DNA of 64,000 nucleotides from Nitrosomonas communis. GTDB lineage: Bacteria > Pseudomonadota > Gammaproteobacteria > Burkholderiales > Nitrosomonadaceae. The translations under genes were made by a program, and so were the position numbers. How positions within the stretch are numbered: the stretch's first letter is position 1; each line of letters starts with the position of its first letter. The DNA lies in NCBI RefSeq assembly GCF_001007935.1, contig NZ_CP011451.1:2108001-2172000 (forward strand), given 5' to 3'. This document shows positions 39,701 to 48,108 of this stretch, piece after piece. The notes beneath the pieces were generated by a model. It was given only the letters and a program-made list of their open reading frames with translations. It was not told where the DNA came from and made no database searches.

Positions 39701-40236
39701 GTGAAATGCAGGAAGTCGGTTTTAATCTCTACAGCACCATGCTGGAGAACGCGATTAAATCACTCAAAGCAGGCTGTGAGCCAGATATGCAGCATCCCCT
39801 TGGTATTGCCACTGAAATCAACCTGCATGTGCCTACTTTACTGCCAGAAGAGTATTGCAATGATATCCATGAACGCCTGGTGCTGTATAAACGCATGGCC
39901 AACTGCATCAATGATGGGCAACTGGATGATATGCACCGGGAACTGATTGATCGCTTCGGTTTGTTGCCTGACCCAGCCCGAGCGCTACTTGACTGTCACC
40001 GTTTGCGTATTGCTGCCAAAACGCTTGGCATTGTGCGGATTGATGCCAGCACCGACAGTATTCTTATTCATTTTGCGCCCAACCCCTCTGTGGAAGCAGG
40101 CAAAATTATCACACTTATCCAAAGTGGCCGGGAATACAGTCTGGCTGGCCCAGATCGCCTGAAAGTCCAAGTGAAAATTCCGGATGCGGCAGAACGGGTC
40201 AAGCGCATCAGGAAGCTGATGGAGATGTTGAGTTAG
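36778..40236 (+). CDS. mfd: Transcription-repair coupling factor Mfd
   Basis: DNA translocase that removes RNA polymerase stalled at lesions and recruits UvrA. The 1152 residues hold an N-terminal UvrB-like module, an RNA-polymerase-interaction domain near 480-540 (IKPGDPVVHEQHGIGRYLGL), an SF2 helicase with Walker A GDVGFGKTEVALRA near 640 and DEEH (IIDEEHRFGVRQKEQLK) near 740, the translocation motif (GRVGRSHHQAYAYLL) and a C-terminal TRCF domain. Full length and intact. Confidence 0.97.
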   Translation: MSFKLNLPAPGMLSRYFGFDGSSDTLALAELTRSGQQWAKPLTIITASALDAQRLLEELPFFAPELNAHLLPDWETLPYDTFSPHFDLISERLATLYQVMNGFCDVLVVPVTTALYRMLPKEFLAAHTFFIKQGSVLDLAAFRSQMTLAGYTHVTQVLSPGEYSIRGGLIDLFPMGNPLPYRMDLLDNEIETIRTFDVDTQRSIYPVKEIRLLPAREFPLDEAGRTRFRINFREKFEGDPSRSRMYKEISKGNTPAGIEYYLPLFFEQTATLFDYLPQNSLLCLHQDIYPVVENFWRDTQSRYQLLRGDTDRPLLPPTELFLTTDGFFGKLKPYTRIQIQADKDLAAESFTQPLPAVRVDRHAANPLEKLTAFVDDYTLSGGRVLLLAESMGRRELIAEYLHEYGLCPTLCKNYAEFQSSNEPFMLSVAPVHTGYILNADRYALITESELYATHVHGRRERETRKATSTDVMLRDLSEIKPGDPVVHEQHGIGRYLGLVNMDLGEGEAGQTSEFLALEYAGGDKLYVPVSQLHVIGRYSGVSPESAPLHKLGSGQWEKAKRKAMQQVRDTAAELLNLYAQRAARQGHVFKFKQHDYEAFAEGFGFEETADQAAAIEAVISDLTSGKPMDRLICGDVGFGKTEVALRAAFIAVADGQQVAVLVPTTLLAEQHFQNFSDRFGLIAEQWPVKIAELSRFRSAKEQGQALEGLASGQIDIIIGTHKLIQEKVKFKNLGLVIIDEEHRFGVRQKEQLKRMRTEVDVLTLTATPIPRTLAMSLEGLRDFSIIATAPQRRLAIKTFVHPFSEGIIREACLRELKRGGQIYFLYNEVSTIQHMYDKLTQLLPEARIHIAHGQMRESELEHVMRDFYQQRFNLLLCTTIIETGIDIPTANTILIHRADKFGLAQLHQLRGRVGRSHHQAYAYLLTPGDEALSAQAKKRLEAIQSMEELGSGFYLAMHDLEIRGAGAVLSESQSGEMQEVGFNLYSTMLENAIKSLKAGCEPDMQHPLGIATEINLHVPTLLPEEYCNDIHERLVLYKRMANCINDGQLDDMHRELIDRFGLLPDPARALLDCHRLRIAAKTLGIVRIDASTDSILIHFAPNPSVEAGKIITLIQSGREYSLAGPDRLKVQVKIPDAAERVKRIRKLMEMLS

Positions 40237-40343
40237 TCAATATCCAACTTATCTTAGCTAACTCCGTTTTGAATGAAGGAGCTTAATTAACGCGAGTTCG
40301 ACATAAGAATTATGACACTACGGCTGGAATAGTTTGAGAAAAT

Positions 40344-40838
40344 CTATAATGTTAAGTGAGTGTTTCTTCTCCCGAAAAGTGTAAGTACCAGCCCGGCTAT
40401 CAGATTAACAAAGAAGTTAAATGGGTAGCGATGGCGGGAATGCTTGATTTGCGAGATATTTTTCAATTGATTATTGATGGTCTCAATAATGGAGTGCTTA
40501 CGTAACAGGAGTTTGGCAAACAGCGGCAACAGCTTGTTTTTTATGTTCTTACGCACCTTGGTGACGAGCTGCACGCCCTGCTGCCAGAGTTGCTCAAAGA
40601 GCGGCTGCGAGAGATAGCCCCGATCACCAAAGAGTTTTCCAAACGAAGAGCGTGTCAGCGCTGGCAGGAAATCACGATCATCAACGTTGCCCACCGTTAT
40701 TTTTACTCCCAGCAATTCCCCCGGGCATTGATGACCAAATGCAGTTTGAACCCATAAAACCAACCCATGCAGGTTTTTCCCCGAGCAGCAAACTCTGCCA
40801 TCATTGTATGCGACCAAAATTTTATAAAAATATCTCAA
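40344..40838 (-). pseudogene. IS982-family transposase remnant (C-terminal part, frameshifted)
   Basis: The minus strand reads GELLGVKITVGNVDDRDFLPAL, FGDRGYLSQPLFEQLWQQGVQLVTKVRKNIKN and LKNISQIKHSRHRYPFNFFVNLIAGL, the second half of an IS982 transposase. Upstream, the expected GWFYGFKLHLVIN is present but in another frame; the shift falls at a five-C run (plus strand 40718-40722). The N-terminal half is missing. It sits directly downstream of mfd. Confidence 0.85.
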
Positions 40839-40847
40839 CGAATTTCA

Positions 40848-40898
40848 CTACTGTTTTAACAGTAGAACTTGGGGAGTCGAGTTTCTTCTCGACTCCCC
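40848..40898. other. Two adjacent perfect hairpins
   Basis: The first is CTACTGTT (40848-40855) with AACAGTAG (40858-40865) around TT. The second, six bases later, is GGGGAGTCGAG (40871-40881), loop TTTCTT, CTCGACTCCCC (40888-40898). The second is an 11-base GC-rich stem without a flanking U-tract. They lie between the IS982 remnant and the hibernation-factor gene and may terminate the latter's leftward transcript or be an IS-associated structure. Confidence 0.45.
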
Positions 40899-40993
40899 TA
40901 TACAAGTTTGGTCCATATTCAAATTAAACTGAAAAGAGTTCAAAGGCATAAAGCTGAATTTTGAAATGCGATGAGTGATTTATCCAAGAATGA

Positions 40994-41347
40994 TCATTCT
41001 GATTCTTCACCCCTCGGAACAGCAGGGCTCTTCATTTGGCTGCTTAGTTTGCCAATAATGCTATCGAGTGATGCTTTCAACTTCTTGGCTGCACCGTTTA
41101 TGGCCTCATTCACAGTTCCTGCTTGATGCGTAACAGCAACGGGTTGGCGGCCCTCTAGCCGGACTTCCATCAAGCAGCGTTTATCGCGTGAGCCCCCTTT
41201 CTGGCTGTTTTCATCACTGAGATGGACTTCCACTCGAGTCACCTGATCACGAAAATGTCGTAAATTGCTCTCGATCACTTCCTCAACCTGCGCGTTCAGC
41301 ACATCTGAACCTTGGATATTATCGTCGGTATTGACTTGGATTTTCAT
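40994..41347 (-). CDS. HPF/RaiA-type ribosome hibernation factor
   Basis: A 117-residue protein of the sigma-54-modulation / S30AE fold. It has MKIQVNTDDNIQGSDVLNAQVEEVIESNLRHF, VTRVEVHLSDENSQKGGSRDKRCLMEVRLEGRQPVAVTHQA and AINGAAKKLKASLDSIIGKL. I chose ATG 41345-41347, preceded by AAAGGAATAATT. It is 22 bases downstream of the baeRF gene on the same strand, so they are likely co-transcribed. Members of this fold bind idle ribosomes; the acidic tail (GEESE) is lineage-specific. Confidence 0.8.
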   Translation of the reverse strand: MKIQVNTDDNIQGSDVLNAQVEEVIESNLRHFRDQVTRVEVHLSDENSQKGGSRDKRCLMEVRLEGRQPVAVTHQAGTVNEAINGAAKKLKASLDSIIGKLSSQMKSPAVPRGEESE

Positions 41348-41369
41348 AATTATTCCTTTCAGCTTTGGT

Positions 41370-42521
41370 TTAATAACGGTAGATCGCGGCAACACCTGTT
41401 TGTGAAGGCATGTGTTCAGCAGGAATCACCCACACATGGCCTCCTTTGTTCGCAACCAGCTCTCCCAGATCGTCAAGCAGGTCATCCACGCCAGGATCGC
41501 TAAGCTCGCTGAGTTCGATACGCCCCGTTGTGGAATCGAGTCGGCCAGGAAGTTGACGGTCGCTTTCGAGCAGCAGCGTTTCCACGCGACCAGCTGTAAC
41601 TGCAGCCGCAACCTCAGCGAGATCGTCACTACCCAGACCCTTAGAGTGAGCTTGCGCGAATACTTCAATTAGTTCAGTAAGCCGTACCTGGTACTGAGGT
41701 GCGACAACTTCCCACGCACGGGCTCGAAGTTCCTCAAGAGACACAGCATCGGGGCTAATCATGATCCCCTCAGTGGCAAGAAATGGATTATGGCTGACGC
41801 GGTGGAACAGAGCGTGATGCTCAGGCAGTGCTGCTAGGATTAAGGGAAGTCCAGTTGGTTGCGAGTAATGCTCAAGTACTGCGCGGTCAACCGCACGGAA
41901 GAATCGCTCGGTGTCCACATCCATCTCGTCTTTTTTGCCGCCGTGTCCGTGGTGCATCGGTGTACTCCCTGGTCCGGCGCCGCCACCATAAGAAGATACG
42001 GTCAAGCGTGGCTCAGTCAACTCATCACCGAGGGCATCGGTAATCGTGCGCGGGACGCCGGGAGTAAGATCAATCTCGTCGATCGCATCGTGGTTTCCTT
42101 CGAAAAGCCTAATCGCATGCTGGCTCAAACCGAGCACTTGATAACGATCAACGGTTTGTAATAAACGCCTGAGTGGTTTGGTATGGAAACTATCAGCCAC
42201 TACAGCCAGCTCAATGACCGGGCGTTGCGTCCTAAATACCTGAAAAAGTCCTGATGCAGCAAATACTGCCAATCCATCAAGGGTATGATTCCAAAACGCC
42301 ATATCATCGGCAAGGGCGTTAAAGGGCTCCAGAATCTTAGTGATTGCCACTGCAGGATACTTCTGCTGCAGCGATTGCTCTAGCTTTTTCACTAAATTCC
42401 GGAAACGAATGGGATCCTGCTGATTGTCGGGGTGGTGGCGGTGGGTTGACTGGTAAAGTGATAGGCAGGGTGGCTGTGCACCAGCGAGCGTAGTAGAAAA
42501 GTCGTGAGTAAGTAGATTCAT
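41370..42521 (-). CDS. baeRF-family (bacterial release-factor-1-like) protein
   Basis: About 383 residues from ATG 42519-42521, which has an AAAGGAG site just upstream; the longer frame to 42782 has no such signal. The N-terminus (PCLSLYQSTHRHHPDNQQDPIRFRNLVKKLEQSL) and the C-terminal ALDEL-like region (VETLLLESDRQLPGRLD; GVDDLLDDLGELVANKGGHVWVIPAEHMPSQTGVAAIYRY) match the bacterial archaeo-eukaryotic release-factor-1-like families. A His/Gly-rich insertion (about residues 206-221) lies mid-protein. Pairing with a hibernation factor suggests action on stalled or resting ribosomes. Function is inferred, not shown. Confidence 0.7.
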   Translation of the reverse strand: MNLLTHDFSTTLAGAQPPCLSLYQSTHRHHPDNQQDPIRFRNLVKKLEQSLQQKYPAVAITKILEPFNALADDMAFWNHTLDGLAVFAASGLFQVFRTQRPVIELAVVADSFHTKPLRRLLQTVDRYQVLGLSQHAIRLFEGNHDAIDEIDLTPGVPRTITDALGDELTEPRLTVSSYGGGAGPGSTPMHHGHGGKKDEMDVDTERFFRAVDRAVLEHYSQPTGLPLILAALPEHHALFHRVSHNPFLATEGIMISPDAVSLEELRARAWEVVAPQYQVRLTELIEVFAQAHSKGLGSDDLAEVAAAVTAGRVETLLLESDRQLPGRLDSTTGRIELSELSDPGVDDLLDDLGELVANKGGHVWVIPAEHMPSQTGVAAIYRY

Positions 42522-42776
42522 GAGCAGTCTCCTTTGAGAAGAGCAAAGCGTGAAGTACGCAATGAGTTGACTTTCAATGGTTTCCGCACGATACACATTA
42601 GCAGCTTCATAAATATAGCAGATATAATATAGAGGCGCGGAAACCGCATCTGCCTTGTTAATTGTAACAGACTCAGTAAGGTCAACCACGATCAATCTCT
42701 TTTTATATGAAAGAGACTGAAAGGCCATATTTCCACCAAGAAATGAGTCTGAAATTGAATTGCTGAATCGAGTATT

Positions 42777-43009
42777 ATGCAAAGCATGGCGATTAATATG
42801 GGAGAAGCGAAACTACAGGCTCTGGCACAGATCAAGGAATTCTTGGAGAAAACTACAGAGGTAGCATTTCGAATTTCCAAGGACGAGCGTAATCGATTAA
42901 TAGAGCGTATATTCAAGCGGCTACGCCTCTGACACGGACGGGTAGAGGGCGTAATGCTGCGATACATCGAGCGTATGACTGGATTTTCACGGCAGCAAAT
43001 GCGACATGA
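42777..43009 (+). pseudogene. Integrase/transposase N-terminal remnant
   Basis: Frame 42777-42932 reads GEAKLQALAQIKEFLEKTTEVAFRISKDERNRLIERI, then hits TGA. In another frame the sequence continues HGRVEGVMLRYIERMTGFSRQQM to 43009. Together they match the helix-turn-helix start of an IS481/integrase-like transposase (LKRF..RG-V--YL-R-SG-SRQ). The catalytic domain is gone. The remainder of the 42522-43082 gap shows nothing else. Confidence 0.55.
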
Positions 43010-43082
43010 TTAGCGTGAAAGAGCCCATGCTGAAGGCGAGCAAATCTCTGGCCAGTGAAGGCCATGATACGATAAATCATTA

Positions 43083-44175
43083 TCAAGTTTTGGCTGGTGT
43101 GATAATGTCGAACTTGATCAGAGCATTAATCCAACGCGGAGCATTGCGTTGAGCGGAAAGTGCTTCATAGTCAGTGGCTGAATCCCGGTAATGTTCGTAC
43201 CGTTTGAGCATGAAGAAAACAGTGCGTAGTATTTTGTGGCCGATAGCCACGATTGCGCGTTTGTAGCCGCGCCGAACGACGAGAGACTGGAACTTCGATT
43301 TGACCACCGATCGGGTACGACTGGCGGCATGAGCGAACTCGCAAAGTAACCGTCGAACACAAGGGTTGCCCTTGCGGGCACGTCCAGATTCATGTTTGCC
43401 GGCGGACTCATGGTTACCGGGACAGATGCCGACCTTTGACGCCATATGACCAGCGCTGCCGAAGGCATTCATATCAGTGCCAATTTCGACGAGCAGCATA
43501 GCTGCACCCATGAGGTCGACACCAGGCAAGGTTTGCAACAGTGCCAGCGTATTGTGTTCATCCTTAAGTTCATCCAGAAGCTTGGCATCGAAACGGGCGA
43601 TACGTGCTTCGATCTGCTCGATATGTGGCATCAGTTCGTCGAGCACAAAATGGTGGCTTGTTGTCAGATCACACTGCAAGGCGTCGAAGATTTCAACACG
43701 GCTGGCCTTGAGCCGCCGACTGGCGAATTTGAGTACCTCATGGGGTGGCTGTCCGGCGATAATCGTCTTGACCACGACCCGCGCCAACTGACTGACCAGT
43801 TTCTGTCGCTGATGGGCAATCAGACGCAGCTCGCGTAGTCTTGCCGGCGGTATAAACAATCCTCGTAGCCAAGCCAGCGCACGCCAGTGTCGCCAGCCAG
43901 CGGGCGTCACTTTTGCCCGAATACCTACTGCTTCTAGCCAAGCCAAACGGGCTCTTCCAGTAGGTACCTGTGCTTTCCATCACAACCTCGTCGGGGTGAA
44001 GCCCCGCCATCCAGCATGCCCGTTCCCGGCGATCGCGTTTGAACGTACCAAACTGCCGTTACTCCATGCTCGTACTGTCATCGGCTTCCTCGATCAATGC
44101 ACAGGCCGTAATTTGCGCGTGATGAACCTCGAGACCAACCACGCATTTGTACAGTACTATCAGTTTCCATATTAA
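43083..44175 (-). pseudogene. IS110-family transposase pseudogene
   Basis: The 3' two-thirds (43083-43946) is open and carries the IS116/IS110/IS902 domain (LALLQTLPGVDLMGAAMLLVEIGTDMNAFGSAGHMASKVGICPGNHESAGK). The N-terminal part is read in two broken pieces: KCVVGLEVHHAQITACALIEE, stopped by TAA (plus-strand TTA at 44059-44061), then GLHPDEVVMESTGTYWK, after which the frame shifts near 43945. At least two disruptions make it inactive. The N-terminal DEDD region is affected, so no functional product is expected. Confidence 0.8.
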
Positions 44176-44528
44176 CTCCCGTCAATTATACTCAAGGGTG
44201 GAAGGGGGTGAGTGCCAGCCAGCACTGAATATGCCTGAAGGTGATAAGTCACCAGCAGCCTGTTTAGCGTGCCGGGATGCGAGTCAGCCCAGCGGATCAC
44301 GTTAGAATCGGGGAATCAGATTACCAAAATCTATTACGATCTCTACTCGCCACTTTCCACCTTGAAGTTTCTTTCATTCTTCGGGATACAGGTAATCACC
44401 ATGAGCGTTAGAAATAGAATTAATAGTATTTTTTAGAGTGACCTATAGATTGAGTTCAATGTTTTTTATAGATGCGTGATAGGCTCCCAGGTAACCGTTA
44501 GCGAGATGCGATATAAAAAGGATAGAAG
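44176..44528. other. Gene-free stretch with possible solo repeat end
   Basis: No gene is apparent. Position 44408-44422 reads TTAGAAATAGAATTA, identical over 15 bases to the right end of repeat copy 1, but no rest of the element is visible upstream of it. The first part may be the non-coding end of the IS110 element. A purine-rich ribosome site (AAGGATAGAAG) precedes the lipase gene. Confidence 0.35.
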
Positions 44529-46100
44529 ATGGCAATAACATCAGGGAGTGCCAGTTCCATTCCCGAACTTAAAATAACTTCCGACAACATAATGCTTGCT
44601 GCACTTAATCTTTCTGCACGAGCTTATTCTGATAACCATCTCGACGATCAACCAGTTATTGATGCTGTGAATGGACGCATTCAAAGCTGGGTACCTTTAG
44701 ATGCCACAGCTTTGGGTTTTGCAGGAAACGATTCTCGATTCAGCACGATAGGCGAGAGTTTGTTGCGATATGACAATGACAATGCTTCGGCAACGGTGGG
44801 TTTAACTATACTGGGTGGCAAACGCATGTTAGGCATTTCATTTGAGGGCTCTAATGATCTTTTTACAAAAAATGGCAGAAAAGATTGGAATAATAATGTT
44901 TTCAACATAAAAGGTTATTATGATCTTTTAAACGATGCGCGCAACGATAACGAAGTCGGCTTCCTTCAATCAATCGCCAACTATATTAGTAGCCAAGGTA
45001 TTGAACAGGTGCTCGTGACCGGCCATAGCTTAGGAGGAGCCGCTGCACAATTCTTCATGCAAGACTATGGTGTTACCGATGCGAGATATATCGGGGTAAC
45101 TTTTGGATCACCCGGTACTAATCATTTTCAAGCATTACCGGAAGAACGCTTCGTCAATATTCGTCATAATGACGATGAAGCGGTAATAGCAGGAGAGGCG
45201 AGGGGATATGAAATAAGTGGCTCGGTTATTAATGTACGGGTGGATGATTCCGGGATAAATGGATTATCAGAACATGCACTGTTCGTTCCGCTGGATGACA
45301 CGGCAATCAATTACCGAAAAAGTATGGAATTTATCACTTCCCAATTGAATGCAAACACTTTGTTCCGGGATATGAATATTGTTCCTGGCACTCATGGCAA
45401 CGACAATGTGAATGCAAAAGAAGGTCAAAACATTGAGGTACTGCTGGGTGGTGATGGCGCTGACAATATGACAGGTGAAATGCCGGGTGAGCAACATATA
45501 CAGATTTTCAAAGGGAGTTTGGGCAACGATACGATTCATGGTGGGGGAGGAATCGATTATGCCCTCTACAGCGGTGCCCGTTCTCATTTTACTCATCAAG
45601 TTTCGCCAGCCGGTGAGTTGATCGTAATTGATCAACGGACAGGGTCGAATAATGAAGGAATCGATACGCTTCAAGGTATCGAGCGTATCATTTTCACTGA
45701 TATGGCTTTTGCGCTCGATATGGATGGCTCGGCCGGGATAGTTGCGAAATTGATTGGAGCTGTTTTTGGCGCGGGAAGTATTTCCAATACCGATTATGTG
45801 GCAGTCGGCCTTTCTGAGCTGGAAAAAAATACTGGTTATGAAGATCTTGCTGCCTTCGCTATTGCCGCCACCAGTGCCAATACACCTGCGCAAATAACTT
45901 CGTTACTCTGGAGCAACCTCATGGGAACAGCACCCACAGCGGAACAGGCGCAGCCATACATTGATCTACTGAATTCAGGCACATCCATTGGAGAATTGGG
46001 TGTATTCGCCGCAGAGCATCCGCTCAATCAAGCGAATATAGCGCTGGCCGAGCTGAGGGAAAGTGGGATCATTTTTGATCCGCTCGGGTTTGTTGTTTAG
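44529..46100 (+). CDS. RTX-type class 3 lipase with C-terminal secretion region
   Basis: A 523-residue lipase-like protein without an N-terminal signal. It has an alpha/beta-hydrolase core (about 15-250) with nucleophile GHSLGG near 165, FGSPG near 197 and a late HALFVP His candidate. Two glycine/aspartate nonapeptide-like repeats (LLGGDGADNMTG; GSLGNDTIHGGGGIDYALYSG) lie near 310-355, and the IDTLQGIERIIFTDMAFALDMDG end-block is followed by a DUF4214-like tail (LLWSNLMGTAPTAEQAQPYIDLLNSG). This is the layout of calcium-binding proteins exported by type I secretion. No type I ABC transporter is in the window. Confidence 0.82.
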   Translation: MAITSGSASSIPELKITSDNIMLAALNLSARAYSDNHLDDQPVIDAVNGRIQSWVPLDATALGFAGNDSRFSTIGESLLRYDNDNASATVGLTILGGKRMLGISFEGSNDLFTKNGRKDWNNNVFNIKGYYDLLNDARNDNEVGFLQSIANYISSQGIEQVLVTGHSLGGAAAQFFMQDYGVTDARYIGVTFGSPGTNHFQALPEERFVNIRHNDDEAVIAGEARGYEISGSVINVRVDDSGINGLSEHALFVPLDDTAINYRKSMEFITSQLNANTLFRDMNIVPGTHGNDNVNAKEGQNIEVLLGGDGADNMTGEMPGEQHIQIFKGSLGNDTIHGGGGIDYALYSGARSHFTHQVSPAGELIVIDQRTGSNNEGIDTLQGIERIIFTDMAFALDMDGSAGIVAKLIGAVFGAGSISNTDYVAVGLSELEKNTGYEDLAAFAIAATSANTPAQITSLLWSNLMGTAPTAEQAQPYIDLLNSGTSIGELGVFAAEHPLNQANIALAELRESGIIFDPLGFVV

Positions 46101-46127
46101 CACATAGCGTGAGACCAGCCCGGACTG

Positions 46128-46232
46128 ATTCTATCTCTCAATTAAAGCTGGCTTTGTCGGCTTTACATTGCCGTTTTATTTATATTGTCTGCGGTTCGCC
46201 TTCGCGTCATGTTTAATTTGGAAATAGAATGA
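46128..46232 (-). repeat. Dispersed ~105-bp inverted-repeat element, copy 2
   Basis: Reverse orientation to copy 1. Ends ATTCTATCTCTCAATTAAAG (left) and TTTAATTTGGAAATAGAAT (right); the core on the other strand reads GCGAAGGCGAACCGCAGAC and GTAAAGCCGACAAAGCCAG. It begins 28 bases after the lipase stop and lies 71 bases before the 3' end of the MscS gene, i.e. between convergent genes. Confidence 0.8.
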
Positions 46233-46303
46233 CTAACAGCCAGCAACACATGCTAGGTTGGATGATTAACCAAAGGAGCAATGGCTGCGTAGGTGGCAGA
46301 TGG

Positions 46304-47995
46304 TTAAGCAATCGCCCAGTTGTAATGATTGCAGGCGCTGAGTATGGTACGGTGCAAGAAACGATGGATCGACCAGTAATCTTCCGTGCCGGCACCCGTA
46401 AACATGCCCACGATCAGCAGATTCAATGAGGAATTGGCCGCCTCATTGAATTCTACTAGCAGTCCCGTTAGATGAGGATGAAAGGGTTGTTGCGCCAACT
46501 GCTCTTCCAGATAGGCGCGTAATGTGGGCACAATATCGGTCAGAATAGTCTCATGATGCAGATAATTCAGTTTGAAGTTGATCGGTATAGCAAAACCATC
46601 TCGCGATAGGTTACGAGGTTTTTTGCCAAGATAGTTAGCTACGCTGAAGGTGGTAGTGGCTCCCATTATATGCATTTGCACTATTTCTGGCGTTTGAAGT
46701 AATACTTTGCCATAAATGTCGCCCTCCAGAATGACGATATCGCCTACTTGGCTGGGGAACCAGGGTTCTTCCGGGGAATATGGACGCGACTGCAAATCTA
46801 CCAAGCGGTCAATAGGAAGACGCAGTAACCCCCCATCAAGCAAAGGATTGTACAGTGTTGAAAAGAGGTTAAGTGAAGCAATCCGCCAAGGTAGTCCATT
46901 GTATAAGATGCGTTCACCTTCTCGAACGCCACCCATATTGAGCAGAAGGCGAATTTCTCGGATATAACGTGGCAACGATTTTTGTAATCCCCAAATTAAT
47001 GTGATCATCAGCAAAACCATGAGTCCAAATAACAGCCAGTCGCCAAGAACGTACAAAATAAGCATAGCGGTAAATAAAGCCAGGGTCACGGTCAGCGTTC
47101 GAAGCAACAAGGCAATAGCTCGAGCCAGTCGTCGTGTTCCGGGTTCATGCTTTCGACTTGGCAGCCGTCTGATCAATCGCCCGAGGCCTATCAGCACCAG
47201 ATAAATCAACACAAAACCGCACAGCGCCAGTATTAAATTAAGCCCACGCCCGCTAGCAAACTTTTGCAATTTGGTGATCAATTCCTCACCCAGTTCCTCA
47301 CTAGGGGCAATTAAACGCTGCAGTTCGGTATCAATTCGTTGCAGACGGCTTTCGGCATTTTTACGTGGCTCCTGCCATTGATTAAGCAAATCTTTAAGCG
47401 CGTGCCTGACTGTTGCATGCTTGCTTTGTGCCAGCGTTTTCTCCAGTTCTGCAATTGCTGCGTCAGCGAGCTGCAAGTGATCTTCTTGCAACATTTGTTC
47501 ATTTTTTAGCTGCTCCATCTTGCGCGGTCGCTCGGTCAACTGCTTTAGATCATCCATGAGGGGCCGTACAATCTCCTCTAATTCCTTTTTCCAGTTGAAT
47601 GGGGCTTTTTCTTCCGGTTTCTCGGCTAATGTTGCAAGACCTTGCCCTCCGGTGACCGTTTCTTCAAAAGAGTTCTTCAAATCAATTAAACGTTGATCGA
47701 GTGATTGCAATTGTTTTAGGGTCTGTTGTTTGTCCGCTGGATTGGAAGTGTCTTTTAATTGCTCGCTGAGAGCAGTGCGCTCATTTTCAGTTTCCTTGAT
47801 AGTGGTCAGCAGTTCATACAGTGATTCATCTGACGAGGGTGACTCAGTAGATTGGGTTGTGGCTGGTGCCGCCGGCTTAGTTGCTGGTACTGGTTGTGCA
47901 CAAATACCCGATGAGAGGAGAACGAGAAAGAAAAAAGGGACTAGCAAAGGGATTATTAAAGGGGTTAGCAAAGGGACTGGCTTGAGCAAGGCCAT
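46304..47995 (-). CDS. MscS-family mechanosensitive channel protein with long periplasmic coiled coil
   Basis: A 563-residue membrane protein. The N-terminal signal (about 10-35) is followed by a long charged helical periplasmic domain (about 55-225), four membrane helices (about 250-345), and the MscS beta domain (QVGDIVILEGDIYGKVLLQTPEIVQMHIMGATTTFSVANYLG). It resembles large MscS-like channels (MscK/YbdG style) but is shorter than MscK. The ribosome site GAGGAGG is directly abutted by repeat copy 5. Confidence 0.78.
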   Translation of the reverse strand: MALLKPVPLLTPLIIPLLVPFFFLVLLSSGICAQPVPATKPAAPATTQSTESPSSDESLYELLTTIKETENERTALSEQLKDTSNPADKQQTLKQLQSLDQRLIDLKNSFEETVTGGQGLATLAEKPEEKAPFNWKKELEEIVRPLMDDLKQLTERPRKMEQLKNEQMLQEDHLQLADAAIAELEKTLAQSKHATVRHALKDLLNQWQEPRKNAESRLQRIDTELQRLIAPSEELGEELITKLQKFASGRGLNLILALCGFVLIYLVLIGLGRLIRRLPSRKHEPGTRRLARAIALLLRTLTVTLALFTAMLILYVLGDWLLFGLMVLLMITLIWGLQKSLPRYIREIRLLLNMGGVREGERILYNGLPWRIASLNLFSTLYNPLLDGGLLRLPIDRLVDLQSRPYSPEEPWFPSQVGDIVILEGDIYGKVLLQTPEIVQMHIMGATTTFSVANYLGKKPRNLSRDGFAIPINFKLNYLHHETILTDIVPTLRAYLEEQLAQQPFHPHLTGLLVEFNEAANSSLNLLIVGMFTGAGTEDYWSIHRFLHRTILSACNHYNWAIA

Positions 47996-48004
47996 GACAA
48001 TACT

Positions 48005-48097
48005 CCTCCTCTATCTCTTCTATCAAATAGATGCGAAGGTAAACCTAGACAGTATAAATAATATGGTAAGGTCGAACTGAAGAAAATAAGATTTGAT
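48005..48097 (+). repeat. Dispersed inverted-repeat element, copy 5 (degenerate, next to an IS5 insertion)
   Basis: The core GCGAAGGTAAACC..AGACAGTATAAATAATATGGTAAGGT matches copy 1 closely. The left arm (CTCTATCTCTTCTATCAAAT) is recognisable. The right arm is reduced to AGATTTGAT, just before the IS5-family element at 48109. The left arm overlaps the leader of the leftward MscS gene. Confidence 0.65.
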
Positions 48098-48108
48098 AAT
48101 GTGCACTA

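Noticed and set aside
45267..45893. 208-codon open frame antisense to the RTX lipase
   Set aside because: Shadow of a well-supported gene on the other strand.
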